Shown here in pieces: positions 1-7,249 of a DNA stretch of 64,000 bases. Source of the DNA: Streptococcus peroris ATCC 700780 (GTDB lineage Bacteria; Bacillota; Bacilli; Lactobacillales; Streptococcaceae); NCBI RefSeq assembly GCF_000187585.1, contig NZ_GL732463.1:1134088-1198087 (forward strand), read 5' to 3'. Every line of letters starts with the position of its first letter. The stretch's first letter is position 1. The position numbers were made by a program, and so were the translations under genes. The notes below the pieces were generated by a model, which saw nothing but the letters and a program-made list of their open reading frames with translations, was not told the DNA's origin and ran no database searches.

Positions 1-749
1 TAGCCAATCACTTCTCTTTCTACCGTTTGAACCAAGTCCAAAGGAATATCAGAGACAGGAAGTTGATAAACGATATTTTTTCGAGGGTTATAAAATCCAA
101 GATTTTCGATAGAAAGGAAGTCAGGGTCAAAGGAATGTAAGCCCATGATATAGTATACAAGGACTTGTAGTGTATGGTCTTTATTAGGAGCTGTTTTAGT
201 CACCTTAAAATCCCATAATGTATCCTTGGTAAGAAAATCTCCATCACCCTTGTCAATCGTATCTGTATAACCTCCAAGAAAGTTAAAGCCATCTTTCACC
301 AAAGGACCATAGAGATCAAAGAAACAAAGGCTTCTCTCCACCATGATACAAATATTCTCTATCGTTTCTGCATCCACTGAAATTTCCTCAAAAGGCTTAT
401 AATACTGCTTCCCTGCACGAAAGACGACATCAAAGGACGCTAGACGACACGCACTTTCTATCGATAAATCATCCAATCCTGTCACCAAATCGAGCAGTGC
501 TTCTGCTAGGTCTCCCATGCCCACCATCTGAGCTCCCATGAGAGAAATTCTGAAAGCATCACGGGCTTCTGTCCCTTTCATAAAACGGGTCAAGTAGTCC
601 ACACAAATCCCCACTAAACTAGGAGATACAGACTCTACCGGATGAAGAACTCTGTGATCTTCGAACTGCTCTACTGAAAATAACTTGATGGGCAAGTAGC
701 CACCTCGAGGTTGGTTAATTTCTTTGATACGTTGTGTTACAGATACCAT
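1..749 (-). CDS. PD-(D/E)XK (RecB/Cas4-like) nuclease, 3' end outside window
   Basis: The frame is open from an ATG at 749 to the window edge, giving the first 249 residues. The start has a good Shine-Dalgarno (AAAGGAG). Residues 171-199 carry the signature of RecB/Cas4-type nucleases: a glycine-rich approach to D171, a hydrophobic strand ending in D180-F-K182, then Q195-x-x-x-Y199. In that superfamily the acidic residues and lysine bind metal and cleave DNA, and the Q-x-x-x-Y helix is typical of the RecB branch. The start lies 18 bp after the stop of the KAP NTPase gene, so the two are probably co-transcribed at the end of the restriction-linked cluster. Nuclease fold is well supported; substrate and role in defence are inferred. 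A dedicated recombination enzyme is possible but less likely, as no helicase partner is fused. Confidence 0.7.
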   Translation of the reverse strand, partial: MVSVTQRIKEINQPRGGYLPIKLFSVEQFEDHRVLHPVESVSPSLVGICVDYLTRFMKGTEARDAFRISLMGAQMVGMGDLAEALLDLVTGLDDLSIESACRLASFDVVFRAGKQYYKPFEEISVDAETIENICIMVERSLCFFDLYGPLVKDGFNFLGGYTDTIDKGDGDFLTKDTLWDFKVTKTAPNKDHTLQVLVYYIMGLHSFDPDFLSIENLGFYNPRKNIVYQLPVSDIPLDLVQTVEREVIG

Positions 750-767
750 GAATGCTCCTTTTATCTT

Positions 768-2546
768 TTAATCTTCGAATTTGAATCCTTCTTTTTCAAG
801 TTTGTTTAATCTTTCCTTAATACTTCCTTTTAAGAAAATAATATCTGCTTCGTCAGCATAAGTGTCAAAATCTTTTACAAAAATATATTCTTTATTTTTA
901 GAATCATACCCAGATTTATTCTGATCTTTATTACTTATAAATCCAAATTCTAGCCAAAAACGGAGAAACTCTTCTGTACTTAGTTTAATTATGGCTCCCC
1001 AGATAGTATTGTCCCAATCAAAATATTGAAGTTTTTTATCAAGTTCATACAAGTGCATCATTATTATTATATATTTCCACCTGTATGACGAGAATTCTTT
1101 ATTGTAAGGACTTAATCCTATATCAAGACCTACCATATCTTGATACCTAAAAATTTTATGTTTGAAAATAAAATAGAATATCTCGCTTACATCTGCTTTA
1201 CCTAAAACACTCTCTACAAAAAAATAAGTCTTTTTAACTAATTCAATATCCACTTCTTGAGTCCCTATCCTATATTCAGGAATTTTAGTCTTAACCTTCT
1301 TTTGTATAATAAGATTTACTAGCAGGTTATCTTCACTATGAGTAGATAATTTTAAAGCGTTTGAAAACAATAAATCTTGTTGTTGATTTGTTAGTTTTTC
1401 GTATTCTCCATTGATAAAATCTAGGAAATCATTCTGTGAAAGTAAAATTTCATTAGAAAGTTGTTGTTCCTCATCAATAATCTGAATCAATTCTTCAGTG
1501 AGTCTATTTGATGGTACTTCATTTATAAGGTATCCTTCCCTATTTGAAAGATAACAACTTGGATATGAATTATTTTTTTCAAACAATATATTATGAAGTT
1601 CCTTTATTAACTGTTTATTAGAATCTAATTTAATAGACCCTTTACCGGTCTTTAAACTTTCATAAAATCTTGGATAATATAGAAAAAGATATATAACAAC
1701 TAGTTGTTGCTCAATTTGAACATATTTCTCTTTATTACGTCCAATCAATTCCAGGTTAACATAATCGTTAAAGCGTTCTCTGTCCCGTAAATTTCTTTCA
1801 TCTGTTATGAACACCCTCTTAAATCTATCAGAAAGCTTTATTTCTAGCCTCTTTTCCAATTGTTCGAAATAATCAGTCCATATTTTTGTAGGATGGAGAA
1901 CAAATGGCAGCTCAATTCGTCGATCAATAATTTTTGAAAGATAATTACTCTCGTTTCGATGAATTATATCTATATCTCCAATAAAAATAATCGGAAGTTT
2001 TCCTTTGAGTAAACTAAACAGTTTATAACTTGCTTCCTGCTGTTCCATGGTCATTCTATCAAAGTCATCAACTACTAAGACTGTCTTCGTAAACGAAGGA
2101 TAATTTTTCGTCAACAACCAACTATAAATTCCATCTGATTTTATTTTCAAAAACTGATGGATTGCAACTATTAAAGCAACCACTCCCGCACTCAATATAA
2201 CCCAAGTAGGTACAAGAACACTTAGACCTAAATCAACTACATTAGTCATTAGGATTGATAATGCAATGCATAGAATTACAATTAATCTAAGGCCCCAGTA
2301 AACATATGGATGTAGCTTCGCAAAAACTGTTTCTAGAGTCGAGCGACTGTCATTTAATCTCCAAAAATCAATGGTAACTAGTTTAATTTGGTTTATATCG
2401 TCAACTTCTTTAAGAAAAGTAGATTTACCTGATCCCCAGGGACCATTAAGAAAATATGTCTTATTCTCGTTTAATAATTTTGCAAAATTTTGCGCCGCAG
2501 TTGAGGTATCAATTTTATCTAGTTCTATAAAATTTTTCTCCACCAT
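768..2546 (-). CDS. KAP-type P-loop NTPase with membrane segments
   Basis: A 592-residue protein. A Walker A loop (GPWGSGKS, residues 35-42) is followed by two hydrophobic segments between about residues 85 and 130, then a Walker B strand ending in two aspartates (D160, D161). Membrane helices inserted between Walker A and Walker B are characteristic of KAP-family NTPases, which sit at the inner membrane face and are often linked to defence or signalling. The remaining 400 residues are helical and not recognised. The gene is very AT-rich (some 60-base lines under 20% G+C), unlike the flanking HAD and nuclease genes, which suggests separate acquisition. It lies 28 bp after the HAD gene and 18 bp before the nuclease gene. 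ATP-driven sensing or anchoring of the cluster is inference. Confidence 0.7.
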   Translation of the reverse strand: MVEKNFIELDKIDTSTAAQNFAKLLNENKTYFLNGPWGSGKSTFLKEVDDINQIKLVTIDFWRLNDSRSTLETVFAKLHPYVYWGLRLIVILCIALSILMTNVVDLGLSVLVPTWVILSAGVVALIVAIHQFLKIKSDGIYSWLLTKNYPSFTKTVLVVDDFDRMTMEQQEASYKLFSLLKGKLPIIFIGDIDIIHRNESNYLSKIIDRRIELPFVLHPTKIWTDYFEQLEKRLEIKLSDRFKRVFITDERNLRDRERFNDYVNLELIGRNKEKYVQIEQQLVVIYLFLYYPRFYESLKTGKGSIKLDSNKQLIKELHNILFEKNNSYPSCYLSNREGYLINEVPSNRLTEELIQIIDEEQQLSNEILLSQNDFLDFINGEYEKLTNQQQDLLFSNALKLSTHSEDNLLVNLIIQKKVKTKIPEYRIGTQEVDIELVKKTYFFVESVLGKADVSEIFYFIFKHKIFRYQDMVGLDIGLSPYNKEFSSYRWKYIIIMMHLYELDKKLQYFDWDNTIWGAIIKLSTEEFLRFWLEFGFISNKDQNKSGYDSKNKEYIFVKDFDTYADEADIIFLKGSIKERLNKLEKEGFKFED

Positions 2547-2574
2547 ATCTCACTTAAATCTTCTCGTCTACAAT

Positions 2575-3771
2575 TTATGATTCAAATTTTTGTTGAATAT
2601 TTTCAACTTTGTCTCTAATTAACTCATCAGTATTGCTACCAAGTTGTTCAATTAGATACTGGTAAAACTTTTTAATATCTTGGTCATTCAAAATATGTAA
2701 TACCTGTGTATTTTCCACTGCAATTTCTATGAGATCTTCTATTTCTTCTGGTTTCCAACTAGTATATTTTGATAATTTTTCAACAATAGCATGAGTACTT
2801 TTGAAACTAGCACTACTTTCCAAAGAGTTGATCAAGTCTATTTTCTCCTGTTCTTCTCTTGGTTTTTCTTGTTCGATAGCTTCCTTCTGATTAATATACT
2901 TTTTCTTGTACAATTTTTCGTTGTACACAGTTTTATCAATGATCAATTTCACTAGTTCATCAAGCTCGCTACCTTCCGAATAATCTGCAGGGGCAAAATA
3001 GGAAATACGATTATCCCTCATCATTTTATAGACTTTATTTTTCGCCTTCACTTTATCTTTTTCATCTGGATTAAAAACACCTATAGAATATCCGCCTTGA
3101 GAATTTACTAATTTCATACAAGGAATATCCGTATCGCTGTCCCCTAGATAAACCATATTCCGAAAAGGAACTCTGATTTCATCTGGTGCAAAAGAATCAT
3201 TAACAGCATCATCATTTACATCAAGTACTCCCTTTGAGATACGGAAAAGGAACTGTGTCTTGTTAGTATAATTAACTACTTGAGCAGGCCAAACAGCCAC
3301 CCCGTCTTCATCAAAATAGAAAGATGTTGCGTATAGTTCTTTAAACTCATTCGCAATTGATGTTCCTTCTATCATCTCTTTCAAACCGGAAGAAATAATA
3401 TAATGCTCGATAATAATATCTCTTTCTGCTCCATAATCTCTAATGCGCTTAAACCAATCCTTAACTCCCTCGAATAATGCTACTTTAGAGCCATAGTCCG
3501 CAAGTTTTTCTTTTGTAAAAACAATTTGCCCACGTGCTTTTTTCTTCATTGTATACATATAAGCAAGGTTTTTATCCATATTGTTTGCTGCGGCACGACT
3601 ATTTGACTCTTTCCAGAAATCACCAATTACATCACTTCCTTCTGGTTGTACTGTTTGGATATATCCTTGAGCTTGCATATCATCTGGAGATAGAGTTTTA
3701 TCAAAATCATAGCAAAGTGCAATAACCGGTTTGTCTGTTTTCTTTTCACGTTTAAAAGTCGTGTCTGGCAT
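2575..3771 (-). CDS. HAD-superfamily hydrolase linked to a restriction locus
   Basis: A 398-residue protein with HAD motif I, DFDKT, at D22/D24 after a hydrophobic strand, and the matching metal-binding motif GDSDTD near residue 215. In HAD phosphatases the first Asp forms a phospho-enzyme and the second protonates the leaving group, so hydrolysis of a phosphate ester is likely. A HAD core normally needs about 250 residues; the last ~120 here form a charged helical extension rich in Lys and Glu that may bind a partner. The ATG at 3771 has a GAAAGGGG ribosome site. It starts 16 bp after the hsdS stop and its G+C is close to the chromosomal average. Similar HAD proteins are sometimes seen beside type I restriction genes; the substrate is unknown. 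Confidence 0.65.
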   Translation of the reverse strand: MPDTTFKREKKTDKPVIALCYDFDKTLSPDDMQAQGYIQTVQPEGSDVIGDFWKESNSRAAANNMDKNLAYMYTMKKKARGQIVFTKEKLADYGSKVALFEGVKDWFKRIRDYGAERDIIIEHYIISSGLKEMIEGTSIANEFKELYATSFYFDEDGVAVWPAQVVNYTNKTQFLFRISKGVLDVNDDAVNDSFAPDEIRVPFRNMVYLGDSDTDIPCMKLVNSQGGYSIGVFNPDEKDKVKAKNKVYKMMRDNRISYFAPADYSEGSELDELVKLIIDKTVYNEKLYKKKYINQKEAIEQEKPREEQEKIDLINSLESSASFKSTHAIVEKLSKYTSWKPEEIEDLIEIAVENTQVLHILNDQDIKKFYQYLIEQLGSNTDELIRDKVENIQQKFES

Positions 3772-3787
3772 ATTTAGCCCCTTTCAG

Positions 3788-4942
3788 TTAAATAAACATA
3801 TCTTGTAAGAGTTTCTTTTTGAGTGTTTCGATCTGAGTAATTTTTTCTTGGTGTGAGTTGATGAGGTTATCGAGGTTTGAGAAATAGGTGCCGATAGCTT
3901 GTTGTTCTTCAAGAGTTGGAATTTGAATAATTGCTTCTTTTATATCATTCGAACTAATTGATTCAAATGTTGATCCTGTACTTAATCTATTCCAGAAACC
4001 AGTCATTTTCATTTTTTCTAAAGTATAAAAAATAAAGTCATTGCCTTTTATTGCCGCGACACCACGACCAATAACTACATTGTAATCCGTTTTACCAATA
4101 TCACCAACAGGAGCTCTCACAGTTAGAATTATATCGCCAATTTCCGCCGTTTTAGTAACTTCCGTGGTCCATAATCTAGGAACGACCTGCTTATCTTTAA
4201 TATCTGCATTCCCTTGGACTAGAATATAATCATTCGGATTATCTGTATAGTTTTCTGACTTGGGAGATTGTCCCATTGTAATATTTGTAACTTCAGAAAG
4301 TATTTTATTTTCCCACTCACCTTCAAATCCATCCAAACGAATCTCAGGAACGGTCTGTCCTGCTTTGGGAAACATCTTGGAAAGCTTAGTCGCCTTGAGA
4401 GATTGATAGTTGGCAAGATTGTCCTTGTAGCAAGCCAGAAGGTCGTCAAGGTTGCGGAAGAGGGAGCCGATGGCGGATTGTTCTTCTGGACTTGGTATCA
4501 TAATTTCTGCAAATCTAATATCTCCTGAATTAATACTTTCAAAAGTTGAACCTGTAGAAAATCTCGCCCAATAGTTAGATTGCTTCATTTTTGATAATAA
4601 ATAAAAGAGGAAATCATTACCTTTTATTGCAGCCACACCTCGGCCCAAAACTACAGTATAGTCAGTCTTTCCTATATCACCAACAGGTGCTCGAACGCTT
4701 AAAATCAAATCACCCTTTTCAGCTAATTTAGTAACCTGAGTAGTCCAAACTCTTGGAAATACTCTACCATTCTTCATGTCTGCATTGCCTTGAACTAGGA
4801 TATAATCATTAGGGTTATCAGTATAGTTTTTACTATCAGGTGATTGTCCCATAATAATGGGTGCTTTTTCTGTTAACTTGGTATTTCCCCAAATATCATT
4901 ATGTTTTTTAAATCTTATTTTTGGTTTATTTACTTTTGTCAT
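3788..4942 (-). CDS. hsdS: Type I restriction-modification specificity subunit HsdS with twin target-recognition domains
   Basis: HsdS directs a type I complex to a bipartite DNA target, each half being read by one target-recognition domain (TRD). This 384-residue protein has two TRD-plus-helix units, residues 31-169 and 223-361, joined by conserved coiled spacer helices. The two units align without gaps over 139 residues with about 101 identities (hand count, about 73%), sharing long stretches such as NYTDNPNDYILVQGNAD. Most HsdS proteins have unrelated TRDs. Near-identical TRDs imply two similar half-sites, hence a near-palindromic target. It begins 12 bp after the HEPN-like gene and precedes the HAD gene. 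The ribosome site is weak (GAGAG). No recombinase or silent hsdS copy is in view, so shufflon-type variation is not indicated. Confidence 0.92.
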   Translation of the reverse strand: MTKVNKPKIRFKKHNDIWGNTKLTEKAPIIMGQSPDSKNYTDNPNDYILVQGNADMKNGRVFPRVWTTQVTKLAEKGDLILSVRAPVGDIGKTDYTVVLGRGVAAIKGNDFLFYLLSKMKQSNYWARFSTGSTFESINSGDIRFAEIMIPSPEEQSAIGSLFRNLDDLLACYKDNLANYQSLKATKLSKMFPKAGQTVPEIRLDGFEGEWENKILSEVTNITMGQSPKSENYTDNPNDYILVQGNADIKDKQVVPRLWTTEVTKTAEIGDIILTVRAPVGDIGKTDYNVVIGRGVAAIKGNDFIFYTLEKMKMTGFWNRLSTGSTFESISSNDIKEAIIQIPTLEEQQAIGTYFSNLDNLINSHQEKITQIETLKKKLLQDMFI

Positions 4943-4954
4943 AATTTACTCTCG

Positions 4955-7198
4955 TCAATTCGAATTTTCTTTAATTATTTTAATTCGACTGTCAATCATT
5001 AGAATAGAAAGCAATGTAATTTTGAATGCAAGAATCAATCTTCCATTACTTAAAAAGTCTCTACCATGTATACACTCATTCCGAATATTGAGTGAATTAC
5101 TATTATACATAAAATGATAAACAAATAACAAATCAGGAATATTCTCAAAGCTATCTGTAAGATTAAAAACTTCAGTAATTATCTCTCTGAGAATTGAACT
5201 TGGATCTCGGTAATTCATAAATTCCTTCTTTTTCATCTTAAAAGGATTATAACCAGACAGTCTCGCAAGTTCTCTAATTTTTTCTTCCAGTAACGGAAAT
5301 AACTGAGTAATATGTGCAATTTTAATCTCTCTGTCAAATTCAATAAAATTAAATTTGCTACAACTATTTAAATAAAGATACAGCTCCTCTGTTCTATTAA
5401 AAATAGTAGTTAAAAAAGTCACGTTTCGGATATAATTTTCATGTAAAGCAAGAATATATTTATTTGGTTTTAAAATATTACGAAACTTATAACTCTTATT
5501 ATCAATAATTGATTTTACTTGTTTATCTAGCAATTGGTCAACATCATGTCTATCCAATTCTATATCCGGACTATCTTTAGGAAATATTGGGTCAATTATT
5601 ATTCTATTTATAAAATATAGCAAAGAATTTTCAGAAGCTAATTCCATGATTTCGATAGTCTTTTCTTCTGTAACTAATATACATTGTTTTGCAAATCCAA
5701 GTGGATAATTCTGTATCAAGTCATTAAGTTTTTTTATTTCAGTATCTGGGATTTGTTGTTGGTAACTGAACTCTTGCATATTGTTAAGTTCTTGTTCATA
5801 ATATTTATTTTCCCACAAATTTTGAATAGAAATAATTTCATTTATTAACAAATTTTTATTTAACTGTTCACCACGATTATCACTTAGAAAGTATAAAAAT
5901 TTCATATACATTAGAAACATATTGGCCGTTTCTAGTGATTGTGTTTCTTCTTTCTCAATTACGACTTCCCGAAACTTTTGGCGTATTTGAAAGAAATACT
6001 CATTATCTAAATATACAACAAGTGATACACTATCAAAATAACGAATTAAATCAGCAATATTTTGGACATTAGAAATTGATTTATAAAGATTACGTGAATA
6101 ACTTTTTAATCTTTCATTTTGTTGCTTGCTAGTTGGAAAACCTAGAGCTTTTAATTTCTCTATTGTTTTTGGTTCTTCAACATTTTGAATAGCTTGCATG
6201 AATTTATAACGCAAATAATTACTGATACTTATCTTTTTAAAATCTTTTTCTTTAAAAAGTTTTGATAAAAATAAGACTGAACTTGAATTTAATAGTTCGG
6301 AATCAGACTTCATAGAAACGTTGAAGAGCAGTAACTGTATATGGTTTTCAACTACCATAGATGAAGGCAAGATATTGAATTTTTCATAAATTATAGTCTC
6401 AATTATATATCGTACTACTCCATCGCCATGGAAATAATCGATTAATTTTTTTAATTGTTCAACTGAAAAACGTGAATTAAAAACCTCATCTTTTAATAAG
6501 ACATCAAGTGGACGAGTTACAAATCCTAATACAACTCTCTCTTGCCATGTAATCACATTGTATTCATATTTTTTATAATTGTAAGAAAATGTAGTTGTAT
6601 TAAAAGCTAATGATTTTAATACAGCAAGGAATTGCATTGAGCAAGTTGTATTCTCATGACTTAAATTAGAAGAAATAATTTCTTTCTTTGTGTCAAAGTT
6701 TTTTATTGAAATACTTTCTAAATAATCGTAAATCAATTCTTTACGCTCAATAACTTCATCTAAATTATATGCTTGCCAAAAATTCTTAATAGAAAAAATC
6801 CCAAAATTAATTTCATCATTTAATTGATTTTTTAAACTCATCAATTTAGTGATATATAGTGCTACTGCTAATATTTTCCCAAAATTTGACTGGACTTTAA
6901 TAGATAATTGTGACCATGTAATTAAATCTAATTTGAATCTAGAAATCAAAATAATATCTTTTAACAGAACAATATCCGTTTTCATTTCTTCATCTTCAAT
7001 CTTTTGGATTTTAGAGAAATAATCAATTATTTTTGAAAAAGACACATACCTATTCTCAAAGTCTTCCCATGAATCAATATCATCGTTATCAAAATTATTT
7101 TCAAGATAATCTAGAAACCATTGGTAATCTCTGTCATTATTAAGTATTGAATCCATGAGTTTTACTTTTACTTCATGTTCAATATAATTTTTTTTCAT
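4955..7198 (-). CDS. Large AT-rich protein with C-terminal HEPN-like RNxxxH motif
   Basis: This 747-residue protein matches no family I can name with confidence. It is mostly helical, lacks Walker motifs and has no clear membrane segment. Near the C-terminus residues 706-711 read RNECIH followed by Gly, the R-N-x-x-x-H pattern of HEPN nucleases, set between helices as HEPN requires; similar RN...HG endings occur in DUF4209-like and abortive-infection proteins. The gene is strikingly AT-rich (about 20-30% G+C in many lines, against about 45% in hsdR) and sits between hsdR (51 bp upstream) and hsdS (12 bp downstream), where hsdM might be expected. The ATG at 7198 has an AAGGA site. A defence RNase is a plausible inference; one short motif is the main evidence. 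Confidence 0.55.
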   Translation of the reverse strand: MKKNYIEHEVKVKLMDSILNNDRDYQWFLDYLENNFDNDDIDSWEDFENRYVSFSKIIDYFSKIQKIEDEEMKTDIVLLKDIILISRFKLDLITWSQLSIKVQSNFGKILAVALYITKLMSLKNQLNDEINFGIFSIKNFWQAYNLDEVIERKELIYDYLESISIKNFDTKKEIISSNLSHENTTCSMQFLAVLKSLAFNTTTFSYNYKKYEYNVITWQERVVLGFVTRPLDVLLKDEVFNSRFSVEQLKKLIDYFHGDGVVRYIIETIIYEKFNILPSSMVVENHIQLLLFNVSMKSDSELLNSSSVLFLSKLFKEKDFKKISISNYLRYKFMQAIQNVEEPKTIEKLKALGFPTSKQQNERLKSYSRNLYKSISNVQNIADLIRYFDSVSLVVYLDNEYFFQIRQKFREVVIEKEETQSLETANMFLMYMKFLYFLSDNRGEQLNKNLLINEIISIQNLWENKYYEQELNNMQEFSYQQQIPDTEIKKLNDLIQNYPLGFAKQCILVTEEKTIEIMELASENSLLYFINRIIIDPIFPKDSPDIELDRHDVDQLLDKQVKSIIDNKSYKFRNILKPNKYILALHENYIRNVTFLTTIFNRTEELYLYLNSCSKFNFIEFDREIKIAHITQLFPLLEEKIRELARLSGYNPFKMKKKEFMNYRDPSSILREIITEVFNLTDSFENIPDLLFVYHFMYNSNSLNIRNECIHGRDFLSNGRLILAFKITLLSILMIDSRIKIIKENSN

Positions 7199-7249
7199 GG
7201 ATAATCCTTCATTTCAAATATTGTATTCATGTTTATAAAATTCGAATGA

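Noticed and set aside
3788-4942. Phase-variable hsdS shufflon
   Set aside because: The repeated TRDs are direct, not inverted, and no recombinase or silent hsdS copy is in the window.
4955-7198. A divergent hsdM in the gap between hsdR and hsdS
   Set aside because: The protein lacks the SAM-binding FxGxG and NPPF/NPPY motifs of type I methyltransferases.
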